DNA of 64,000 nucleotides from Marinomonas atlantica (GTDB lineage Bacteria > Pseudomonadota > Gammaproteobacteria > Pseudomonadales > Marinomonadaceae), in the NCBI RefSeq assembly GCF_001639725.1, contig NZ_LTAW01000001.1, positions 525,090 through 589,089 on the forward strand, given 5' to 3'. This document shows, piece by piece, positions 38,849 through 46,186 of the stretch; position 1 is the stretch's first letter; each line of letters begins with the position of its first letter. Both the position numbers and the translations under genes were made by a program. The notes beneath the pieces are model-generated. The model searched no databases. It had not been told where the DNA came from and was given only the letters and a program-made list of their open reading frames with translations.

Positions 38849-39413
38849 ATTATCATTAGTCGTGTTACTAACAAGTATTTTTGTTAGTAGCGCTTACGCT
38901 GGTTGCAGTACTTCTACGATTGAGGCAACCACACCAACAACTAGGTTTACAATTGATGAGGAAGGCGGTGTTGTAACGGATCACTCGACTGGGTTGATGT
39001 GGAAGCGTTGTGTGGAGGGTTTTTCTGGCACAGATTGTCGTACAGGTAGCGCGCAGCAGTCTACTTTCGAGGGCGCTATAGAGCATATTGATAGCCTTAA
39101 TAATAGCGCAGGATTTTCTGGCTTTACTGACTGGCGTTTACCAAATATAAAGGAGTTACGCAGCATAGTTGAAGAGCGATGTACGCGCCCCTCTTTAAAT
39201 GAAGAAGTTTTCCCTCTGAAAAATACTGAGGCGGCAGATGATCAAAACTCAATAAATAATATGGTAGTTTTTTCTTCAACTCCCACGTCCTATTACGATT
39301 CTGGTGATACGTTTGTTTGGACGGTAAGTTTTGCTGAAGGGGTGTTAGATCGAAGTTCTGTCGGTGAGTATAACTTTGTTCGGTATTTTCGATTAGTACG
39401 AGACGCCCGTTAA
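38841..39413 (+). CDS. Secreted DUF1566 domain protein
   Basis: A 190-residue protein with a 20-residue signal peptide (MNKLSLVVLLTSIFVSSAYA). The mature part is one DUF1566 domain: DHSTGLMWKRC, DWRLPNIKELRSIV and FVWTVSFAEG. It has six or so cysteines likely paired in the periplasm or outside. It overlaps the upstream DUF1566 lipoprotein gene by 8 bp, so the two are co-translated and probably work together. It lacks a lipobox. The function is unknown. Confidence 0.8.
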   Translation: MNKLSLVVLLTSIFVSSAYAGCSTSTIEATTPTTRFTIDEEGGVVTDHSTGLMWKRCVEGFSGTDCRTGSAQQSTFEGAIEHIDSLNNSAGFSGFTDWRLPNIKELRSIVEERCTRPSLNEEVFPLKNTEAADDQNSINNMVVFSSTPTSYYDSGDTFVWTVSFAEGVLDRSSVGEYNFVRYFRLVRDAR

Positions 39414-39536
39414 GGTTAGGCATATGCGCAAAAAAGCATTACTTCTTGCGGTTTAGTGTGTGAGAAATCGTGCTTTTTAAGGTCAATAATAGGTGTCTGA
39501 ATGCAAATTAATAAAATTTAAGCAGAGGACACTGTT

Positions 39537-40265
39537 ATGCACCAATCACTTCTCGGCAAAAATGCGGCGATTACTGGCGCTGCATCTGGCATCGGCTGGG
39601 CCAGTGCAAAAGCAATGTTGGAGTCTGGTGCCACGGTTGTGTTAGTGGATCGTGATATAGGCGCTTTGGAGCGGGTTTGCAAGGATTACGATAAGGCAAA
39701 GCCTTTAGTTATGGATTTGCTTGATAGAGATGCCTGTAAAACGTTGATGCCCCAAATTATAAGTTTGACCGAAGGGCCTCTTGATATTTTTCATGCTAAT
39801 GCGGGTTTATATGTTGGTGGTGATCTGGTGGACTCAGATCCCGATATGATCGACAGAATGCTGCATCTAAACATTAATGTGGTCATGAAAAACGTGCGCG
39901 ATGTCATTCGCCATATGGTCCCTCAAAAAACGGGTGACATTATCGTTACCAGTTCCTTGGCGGCACATTTCCCTACACCGTGGGAGCCCGTTTATGCGTC
40001 TTCAAAATGGGCAATTGATTGCTTTGTGCAAACAACGCGTCGACAGGTATTTAAAGAGGGTTTGCGGATTGGTTCTGTATCACCAGGTCCTGTGATTACC
40101 TCTTTATTGGATGATTGGCCTGAAGAGCAGTTAGAGGCAGCGAAAGCGTCTGGAAGTTTGGTTGAAGCCAGTGAGATCGCTGAGATTATTTTATTTATGT
40201 TAACGCGGCCTCGAGGAATGACCATTCGAGATGTGGTTGTCATGCCAACAAACTTTGATTTATAG
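39537..40265 (+). CDS. SDR family oxidoreductase
   Basis: A 242-residue classical short-chain dehydrogenase. It shows the cofactor motif TGAASGIGWA (Gly-x3-Gly-x-Gly) at about 14-23, the NAG motif in HANAGLYVGG, and the catalytic SS-x10-YASSKWA (Ser, Tyr, Lys). An Asp after strand 2 (LVDRD) favours NAD(H). GAGGA precedes the ATG. It is a single gene between the DUF1566 pair and a bidirectional terminator. The substrate is unknown; polyol or sugar dehydrogenases look similar. Confidence 0.88.
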   Translation: MHQSLLGKNAAITGAASGIGWASAKAMLESGATVVLVDRDIGALERVCKDYDKAKPLVMDLLDRDACKTLMPQIISLTEGPLDIFHANAGLYVGGDLVDSDPDMIDRMLHLNINVVMKNVRDVIRHMVPQKTGDIIVTSSLAAHFPTPWEPVYASSKWAIDCFVQTTRRQVFKEGLRIGSVSPGPVITSLLDDWPEEQLEAAKASGSLVEASEIAEIILFMLTRPRGMTIRDVVVMPTNFDL

Positions 40266-40280
40266 GAAGACATTGATGAG

Positions 40281-40312
40281 AAAAGGGCCGTCATAAGATG
40301 ACGGCCCTTTTT
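40281..40312. terminator. Bidirectional terminator
   Basis: Perfect 14-bp stem AAAAGGGCCGTCAT / ATGACGGCCCTTTT with an AAG loop and T runs both ways, between the convergent SDR and pgi genes. Confidence 0.93.
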
Positions 40313-40334
40313 AATTGATAGCGTTTAAAAGTAT

Positions 40335-41978
40335 TTATTGAGCGTCTTTAAAGGCGGTGATCAATGCTTGAGTCGAGGCATCTAATTGCTGATTGTCAGT
40401 TTCATTAACAAGGCGATTATAGATGTCTGTGCCCAATACTTTGCCGAGCTCAACACCCCACTGGTCGAACGAGTTAATACCCCAAATTGTACCTTGAACA
40501 AAGGTACGGTGTTCGTATAAAGCAATTAACGCACCCGTTGTGAAAGGGGTAAGTTGCTCTGTCAGCAGTGTGTTGCTTGGGCGGTTCCCTGGAATCACTT
40601 TGTGCGGTGCAATCTCTTCGACTTGAGTTTCACTTGCGCCCGCATCACGTAACTCTTGCTTTGCCTGCTCCAAGCTTTTGCCGACCATTAAGGCTTGCGC
40701 TTGGCTGACGCAGTTTGCAAACAGCTGTGCGTGGTGATCAGCAACGGGGTTATGTGTTTTCAAGGGCGCAATGAAATCGACTGGAACAAGACGTGTGCCT
40801 TGATGTAATAACTGATGATAAGCATGCTGACCATTTGTGCCAGCGCCTCCCCAAATGATGGGGCCTGTATCGGTCTTCACACCTGAGCCATCGACCAAGT
40901 TCGCTTTACCGTTACTTTCCATGTCTACCTGCTGAATATGTGCAGGCATGGCACGTAAGTAATGATCATAAGGAATGAGGGCATGCGTTTGAGCGTTGTG
41001 AAAGTTACTATACCAAACACCTAATGCGCCCATGATTACTGGAAGGTTTTGATCAAAAGACGCTGTTTTAAAGTGTTCGTCCATGGCGTGAGCGCCATCT
41101 AGCAACTCATAGAAATGATCCATGCCAACGGCGACAGCAATAGGCAGTCCAATCGCAGACCAAAGTGAGTACCGTCCACCCACCCAATCCCACATAGGGA
41201 AGATGTTTTCTTCAGCCATACCAAAGTTAACGGCTTTCTCGACATTCGAGCTTACCGCAGCAAAGTGCTTTTTAATATCCGTTTCAGGTACGCCTTGGTC
41301 AATACACCAAGCACGTGCGGCATTGGCATTGTATAAGGTTTCAAGTGTGCCAAAAGACTTAGATGAGACGATGAATACGGTGGTTTCGGCATTCAGTCGT
41401 TTGAGTTTATCTGTGATGTCTGATCCATCGATATTGGCGACAAAGTGTACGTCGATATCATCGTGTTTGTAGGGTGTTAGCGCTTCTGCAACGACCTTAG
41501 GTCCAAGATAGGAGCCACCAATGCCGATGGATACGACGTCGGTGATTTTCTTGTCACTGTAACCACGCCATTCACCACTGTGTAGCTGAGAAACGAATGT
41601 CTCCATTTGTTTCAATGTGCTGCGCACTTCATCCAGTACATTCACACCATCAACCATTAGAGTTTCTTGAGCTTTGCTAGCACGAAGGGCGACATGCAAC
41701 ACAGAACGGTTTTCTGTGTTATTAATGGGCTCGCCACTAAACATACCTTCAATGGCTGGTTTCATACCTGCTTGCTCTACTAATTGTAGTAGCAGTTCTA
41801 TGGTGTCGGCGTTTGCTCGGTTTTTAGAGTAGTCTAATGTCCACCCTGCAGCGGATGTTTTGAAAGACTTGGCACGTGTTGCGTCATCAGCAAATAGCTC
41901 GGTCATATGTACCGAAGCCATATCTTGCTGATGTTGTGCCAGTGCTTGCCACGCGGTTAGTTGCGTTGGTGAGCTCAT
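40335..41978 (-). CDS. pgi: Glucose-6-phosphate isomerase
   Basis: A 547-residue glycolytic enzyme interconverting glucose-6-P and fructose-6-P. Both family signatures are present: VGGRYSLWSAIGLPI and the C-terminal GINSFDQWGVELGK. The substrate loop GIGGSYLGPKV and the catalytic Glu region MESNGK are also seen. The length equals that of E. coli Pgi (549). It ends the minus-strand pcnB-folK-panB-panC-pgi run, 30 bp after panC, the same order as in Pseudomonas except that panD is missing. Confidence 0.97.
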   Translation of the reverse strand: MSSPTQLTAWQALAQHQQDMASVHMTELFADDATRAKSFKTSAAGWTLDYSKNRANADTIELLLQLVEQAGMKPAIEGMFSGEPINNTENRSVLHVALRASKAQETLMVDGVNVLDEVRSTLKQMETFVSQLHSGEWRGYSDKKITDVVSIGIGGSYLGPKVVAEALTPYKHDDIDVHFVANIDGSDITDKLKRLNAETTVFIVSSKSFGTLETLYNANAARAWCIDQGVPETDIKKHFAAVSSNVEKAVNFGMAEENIFPMWDWVGGRYSLWSAIGLPIAVAVGMDHFYELLDGAHAMDEHFKTASFDQNLPVIMGALGVWYSNFHNAQTHALIPYDHYLRAMPAHIQQVDMESNGKANLVDGSGVKTDTGPIIWGGAGTNGQHAYHQLLHQGTRLVPVDFIAPLKTHNPVADHHAQLFANCVSQAQALMVGKSLEQAKQELRDAGASETQVEEIAPHKVIPGNRPSNTLLTEQLTPFTTGALIALYEHRTFVQGTIWGINSFDQWGVELGKVLGTDIYNRLVNETDNQQLDASTQALITAFKDAQ

Positions 41979-42008
41979 GACAATCTCCCTAGGTTGAGTG
42001 TAAGAGTA

Positions 42009-42860
42009 TTACGGCAGTTCAACAGTTATATTGTCGATCAACCGTGCTTTGCCTAAGTAGGCGGCAACAAGGATCACTAGTTGCTTCTCTTTCTCTGATG
42101 GTGTTAGTAAATCGTGTTGTGCACGTATTTCAAAGTAGTCACGCTCAAATCCCACTGCTTCAAGCTTCTGAAGAGCTTGTTCGCAAATGTTAGCGTAACT
42201 TACGTGACCTTCTAAAATGCTTTGCTTTGCCCATAGAAGGGTTTGGTAAATAGTCGGCGCGATGCTGAGTTCTTCAGCGCTTAAGTAACCATTACGCGAG
42301 CTCATTGCGAGACCTGAGTCTGCTCGTGCAATGTTTACACCAATGACTTCGACATTTGAGCTTAAGTCGCGTGCCATGTCTTCAATGACTTTTAATTGTT
42401 GAAAATCTTTGTTACCAAATATCGCACAATCAGGCATTACGATGTTAAAAAGTTTTGTGACGACGGTAGCGACACCCACAAAGTGTCCAGGGCGTGTTGC
42501 TCCACATAAAATGTCAGACAAGCCTGTTACTTCGATTTGAGTTTGGCTGCGTTTCCCGTCAGGGTACATTTCCAATGCCGATGGCGCGAATAAGTAGTCG
42601 CAAGTATTGCTCTCTAGCAATGCCTGATCTTCTGTTAGTGTACGAGGGTAGCGTTCGAGGTCTTCATTCGCTGAAAACTGCATCGGGTTAACGAAGATAG
42701 AGGCGACGACGACATCCCCTTCTTGACGAGCTCGGCGTACTAAATCCATGTGCCCTTCATGAAGATTCCCCATAGTTGGAACAAAGGCAATACGTTTGTC
42801 TTGTAGGCGTTCGCTTTTTAAAGCTGTGCGAAGTTCAGCAATCGTGTGAAATGTTTTCAT
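42009..42860 (-). CDS. panC: Pantothenate synthetase
   Basis: A 283-residue ATP-dependent ligase joining pantoate and beta-alanine. Motifs are [16 protein letters not shown] (ATP-binding HxGH), [16 protein letters not shown] (KDxQ) and MSSRNGYLS (KMSKS-like). It overlaps panB by 4 bp (ATGA), so the two are translationally coupled. Together with PanB it covers the pantoate branch and the final ligation of pantothenate synthesis. Confidence 0.97.
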   Translation of the reverse strand: MKTFHTIAELRTALKSERLQDKRIAFVPTMGNLHEGHMDLVRRARQEGDVVVASIFVNPMQFSANEDLERYPRTLTEDQALLESNTCDYLFAPSALEMYPDGKRSQTQIEVTGLSDILCGATRPGHFVGVATVVTKLFNIVMPDCAIFGNKDFQQLKVIEDMARDLSSNVEVIGVNIARADSGLAMSSRNGYLSAEELSIAPTIYQTLLWAKQSILEGHVSYANICEQALQKLEAVGFERDYFEIRAQHDLLTPSEKEKQLVILVAAYLGKARLIDNITVELP

Positions 42861-43684
42861 GCGTCAAATGTATGCTCAGGTGCAGGGAATGAACCGTTTT
42901 TAACCTCTTCAACGTAAGCCGAAAAAGCTTGCTCGATACTACGGCCGTCAGTTAAAAAGTTTTTTACGAAGCGTGCCGGACGGCCAATGTTGATACCCAG
43001 CATATCGTGCATAACCAATACTTGGCCATCTGTATCGGCGCCTGCGCCGATACCAATAACGGGGACGTTAATGGCGCTCGTTAGGGTTTTACCGAGTGCG
43101 GCAGGGATGCATTCGTATAACAAAACATCTGCGCCAGCCTCTACTAATTCTAACGACTCTTTCAGGATAAGATCAGCAGCGGCTTGGTTTTGACCTTGAA
43201 CCTTGTAGCCTCCCAACTTATGCACAGCTTGTGGCGTTAAACCAAGGTGTGAGCAAACCGGAATGCCTCGTTCAGAAAGCAAACGCACGGTATCTGCGAG
43301 CCAGCTACCACCTTCAAGCTTGACCATATTAGCGCCTGCTTGCATCAGTTTAGCGGCGTTGTCGAGTGCTTGATTTGGGGAGCTGTAACTCATAAAAGGC
43401 ATGTCGGTCAGTATGAAAGCATGGCTGTTACCGCGTTTTACAGCGGCAGTGTGATAGCACATGTCGTCAATCGAAACCGGAAGTGTGCTGTCTTGGCCCT
43501 GTACTACCATGCCTAATGAGTCACCCACTAAAATTGTTTCCACCCCCGCTTGATTCATCGCATGGGTGAAGGTGGCATCGTAGCAAGTAAGGCAGGTGAA
43601 TTTTTCACCGTCCTGTTTCATACGCTGTAGTTTGGAAAGAGTGATAGGGCGAGTAGGTTTCTTCACTGACGTGTCTGAGTACAT
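42857..43684 (-). CDS. panB: 3-methyl-2-oxobutanoate hydroxymethyltransferase
   Basis: A 275-residue TIM-barrel enzyme making ketopantoate from ketoisovalerate and methylene-tetrahydrofolate. Seen are [28 protein letters not shown] (Mg and substrate site), LEGGSW and the [14 protein letters not shown] loop. It has about 11 more N-terminal residues than E. coli PanB. It starts 3 bp after the folK stop. The pairing of a folate-using enzyme with folK is the classical arrangement. Confidence 0.97.
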   Translation of the reverse strand: MYSDTSVKKPTRPITLSKLQRMKQDGEKFTCLTCYDATFTHAMNQAGVETILVGDSLGMVVQGQDSTLPVSIDDMCYHTAAVKRGNSHAFILTDMPFMSYSSPNQALDNAAKLMQAGANMVKLEGGSWLADTVRLLSERGIPVCSHLGLTPQAVHKLGGYKVQGQNQAAADLILKESLELVEAGADVLLYECIPAALGKTLTSAINVPVIGIGAGADTDGQVLVMHDMLGINIGRPARFVKNFLTDGRSIEQAFSAYVEEVKNGSFPAPEHTFDA

Positions 43685-43687
43685 AAC

Positions 43688-44173
43688 TTACGCTTCTTTA
43701 ATCGCTACCAAGTCACTGGTATCAAGTTGACTAACATGCTCTGCAACAGTTTTGCCATTATGCAGTAGCAGCTCTGGCGCTAGATCTAGTAAGGGACGGA
43801 TCACGAACCCGCGTTCTAGCATAAAAGGATGGGGTACGGTCAGGCGTGGAAGCTCTATGGCGTCTTGGTTGAATAGTAGTATATCCAAATCGAGGGTACG
43901 AGGCCCCCAGTGGCGCTCACGAATGCGACGATGTGCTTGTTCTATATTCTGTAGTAAGTCGAGCGTTGCAATGCCATCGAGCTCCGTATTGAAATAGGCG
44001 ACGGCATTAATGTAATCGGGCTGGTCTTGGGGGCCAACGGGCTTGCTTGAGTACAATGATGAGCAGGTGAAATTATGAATATCACCGTGCTTTTTTAGAT
44101 CCTCTAATGCGCTTTTCAGCTGTGCCAGTGGGTTGTCTAAATTGCTTCCCAGTCCGATGTATACATGGTTCAT
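43688..44173 (-). CDS. folK: 2-amino-4-hydroxy-6-hydroxymethyldihydropteridine diphosphokinase
   Basis: A 161-residue HPPK of folate synthesis, transferring pyrophosphate from ATP to the pterin. It shows the N-terminal YIGLGSNL, the RRIRERHWGPRTLDLDILLF signature (metal-binding DLDI) and the VPHPFMLERGFV segment. It lies 9 bp after pcnB and 3 bp before panB on the minus strand. Confidence 0.96.
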   Translation of the reverse strand: MNHVYIGLGSNLDNPLAQLKSALEDLKKHGDIHNFTCSSLYSSKPVGPQDQPDYINAVAYFNTELDGIATLDLLQNIEQAHRRIRERHWGPRTLDLDILLFNQDAIELPRLTVPHPFMLERGFVIRPLLDLAPELLLHNGKTVAEHVSQLDTSDLVAIKEA

Positions 44174-44182
44174 TACGCTTAT

Positions 44183-45607
44183 TTACTCTTCCGGTATTTG
44201 CTTTGCGTTATTTTTACGGCGGCGTGGGCGACGGCGTTTAGGTTTTACGCCATCGGTTTTGCGTTCGTCGGCTTTATTAATTAGGTCACGCTGCTGGTTC
44301 TCGGGGGCTTGCTGAAAGTTGGTCCACCAGTCGCCCAGTCCACCCATTTCTGTTCCGCTTTGTTCACGAATTAGTAGAAAGTCGTAAGCGGCACGGAAGC
44401 GAGGATGATGCAAAAGTGTTAAGGCTCGCTTGCCATAGCGTTTAGGTAAGCGGAACTGTAAATCCCAAATCTCACGCATTGGCGTAGAAAATCGACGCGG
44501 TATGGCCGTTGAGGCCACCTGATTATCTAACACCATGGTTGCAGCTTGATGCAGCGCAGGCATTTCAGGCAAACCTTGCTTTTCAAACTCTTCATGACGA
44601 AGTGCCACGCTTGGCCATAATAGGATAGCGTATAAGAAGTAAGGTGCCGTACTGCGACCACTTTGAATACGTTGATCTGTATTGTTTAAGCCTTGTAGGA
44701 TGAAAGCTTCAGGGTCAATGTCTTTACGATGCCAGCCGCTCTTTAATAGGGCATCCGTATCAGGGAATAGGTATTTGAATAGGCCATATTCACGTAGCAA
44801 GGTGTATGTTGCTGCGCCATAGCCGCTGCCTAATAACTTCAGAACTTCTTCAAACAAGCGTGCGGGTGGAATGTGGTCCAATAGATGCGCCATTTCTTTA
44901 ATTGGCGCAGCGGTTTCTGCTTCGATTTCAAAGTTTAGTTTGGCGGCAAATCGGATCGCACGCAACATGCGTACAGGATCTTCTTGGTAGCGCTGACGAG
45001 CGTCTCCGATGATGCGAATTTGGCGATTAGCAATGTCTTCTAGGCCACCGCAGTAATCGTTAATCGAGAAATCTGCGATGTTGTAGTACAGGGCATTGAA
45101 CGTGAAGTCACGACGATTAGCATCTTCTTCGATGCTGCCATAAACATTGTCTCTTAGAATGATGCCATGTGACGATTTGGCCGTATCTTTGTCTTTTAAA
45201 GGCTTTTTCTGGTCTGTTTCTGCAGGGTGTTGTGCTGCAGTGTTGGCACGGAAAGTGGAAACTTCGATCATTTCCCGGCCATAAGTAACATGAACTAGTT
45301 TAAAACGACGACCAATTAAACGTGAATTTGAAAACAGTGCATGGGCTTGTTCTGGAGTGGCGTTAGTCACCACATCAAAATCTTTTGGCTCAATGTCTAT
45401 AAGGTGATCTCGGATACAGCCACCCACTAGATAGGCATCGAATCCTGCTTCATGTAAGCGGTAAAGAACTTTCAGCGCGTTTGGACTGATGTTCTTTCTC
45501 GAGAACGTGTGTTGGTCTCTGGGGATTTCCAGAGGTAGTTGTCGAGACTCGTCTGAGCCAAAAAGGGAAGACGCTTTACGAACCAAAGACTTAAAACCTG
45601 CAAGCAT
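44183..45607 (-). CDS. pcnB: Poly(A) polymerase I
   Basis: A 474-residue polymerase that adds 3' poly(A) tails and marks RNAs for decay. The nucleotidyltransferase head has VGGCIRDHLIDIEPKDFDVV at 61-80 with the metal pair Asp76/Asp78. RRDFTFNALYY and the tRNA-nucleotidyltransferase-like RIIGDARQRYQEDPVRMLRAIRFAAKL region follow. The C-terminus ends in a very basic tail (KPKRRRPRRRKNNAK) typical of PcnB. It is the first gene after the non-coding RNA region and heads the pcnB-folK-panBC-pgi run. Confidence 0.96.
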   Translation of the reverse strand: MLAGFKSLVRKASSLFGSDESRQLPLEIPRDQHTFSRKNISPNALKVLYRLHEAGFDAYLVGGCIRDHLIDIEPKDFDVVTNATPEQAHALFSNSRLIGRRFKLVHVTYGREMIEVSTFRANTAAQHPAETDQKKPLKDKDTAKSSHGIILRDNVYGSIEEDANRRDFTFNALYYNIADFSINDYCGGLEDIANRQIRIIGDARQRYQEDPVRMLRAIRFAAKLNFEIEAETAAPIKEMAHLLDHIPPARLFEEVLKLLGSGYGAATYTLLREYGLFKYLFPDTDALLKSGWHRKDIDPEAFILQGLNNTDQRIQSGRSTAPYFLYAILLWPSVALRHEEFEKQGLPEMPALHQAATMVLDNQVASTAIPRRFSTPMREIWDLQFRLPKRYGKRALTLLHHPRFRAAYDFLLIREQSGTEMGGLGDWWTNFQQAPENQQRDLINKADERKTDGVKPKRRRPRRRKNNAKQIPEE

Positions 45608-45742
45608 TATATAAATAATTCAATTGTTGATGTGTTTGAATATTCTACACGGGTGAGATGGAAGTTACACGATAAACAAAGAAGGAATACAAAGGAATAT
45701 AGCAAGTTAGAGAGTGATATTAAGAAGAAAGGGTATTACAAA

Positions 45743-46041
45743 GAAAAAAGCGAAAATAAAATAATCGCTTTGGATACATGAAGATACTAGTTCCGAAAAC
45801 AAAGTTCGTGCTGCTTCTGCAGTTCTACTCAAGTTTTATTTTTATTATTGCAATGTCTTCATCGCCTTAACGGCTTGCATATCTAAAAAAATCAATTATC
45901 CAAAGCGATTTTTTCATCCGTAGTCTCAAATTTTATTTTTATTTTCAGAGACTACGGTGTTCCTTATGTTTTATTTTTATTTGAAGGAACGTTTACAATG
46001 ATTAACTTATTTTTATTATCGTCAATCTTGTTATCGTTGTG
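45743..46041 (-). ncRNA. crcZ: CrcZ-like Hfq/Crc-titrating small RNA (predicted)
   Basis: About 300 nt in a 557-bp gap (45608-46164) with no good reading frame. Read on the minus strand, four copies of AATAAAAATAA (plus-strand 46007-46017, 45971-45981, 45933-45943, 45836-45846) each contain the AAnAAnAA motif bound by Hfq/Crc in Pseudomonas. The first three sit in loops of 7-, 7- and 10-bp hairpins; the fourth lies in a larger domain closed by a 14-bp stem. A sigma54 promoter places the start near 46041 and a terminator ends it near 45743. Gene order (activator, RNA, pcnB) matches cbrB-crcZ-pcnB. CrcZ of Pseudomonas is a little longer (about 400 nt). Prediction from sequence and synteny only. 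Confidence 0.68.
45744..45771 (-). terminator. Terminator of the CrcZ-like RNA
   Basis: On the minus strand AAAGCGA, an 11-nt T-rich loop, TCGCTTT and more T residues. The 5' arm also belongs to a perfect 14-bp long-range stem (45763-45776 with 45897-45910), so the two structures compete. Confidence 0.65.
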
Positions 46042-46052
46042 TCATATATAAG

Positions 46053-46067
46053 GCATTTCTTGTGCCA
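46053..46067 (-). promoter_or_regulatory. Sigma54 promoter of the CrcZ-like RNA
   Basis: On the minus strand TGGCAC-AAGAA-ATGC: a perfect -24 element and the strict GG-N10-GC spacing, with one change from the TTGC -12 consensus. Transcription would begin near 46041, just before the first hairpin. The gene immediately upstream encodes a sigma54 activator. Confidence 0.75.
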
Positions 46068-46074
46068 CTTTTCA

Positions 46075-46087
46075 CAATGCACTGATA
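46075..46087 (-). promoter_or_regulatory. IHF-like site
   Basis: On the minus strand TATCAGTGCATTG fits the IHF consensus WATCAR-N4-TTR at every defined position. It lies between the sigma54 promoter and the upstream repeats, where IHF commonly bends DNA. The consensus is short, so chance is possible. Confidence 0.45.
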
Positions 46088-46162
46088 AATAAGGATTTAT
46101 TTGTAAGGTTGTGCACTTTTTTTACTATTTAGGTTCGTTTATGTGAGTATTGTGGTAGCAAG

Positions 46163-46186
46163 TGTTACTTTTGTTCTGTTACTTTT
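46163..46186. promoter_or_regulatory. Paired upstream repeats, candidate activator sites
   Basis: Two identical 10-mers TGTTACTTTT at 46163 and 46177 (14-bp pitch) overlap the 3' end of the sigma54 activator gene. They lie about 120-145 bp upstream of the predicted RNA start, the usual distance for enhancer sites of sigma54 activators. Confidence 0.45.

Noticed and set aside
45763..46040. Reading the A/T-rich hairpin array as a plus-strand RNA
   Set aside because: The sigma54 promoter, the T run of the terminator and the AAnAAnAA motif all make sense only on the minus strand.
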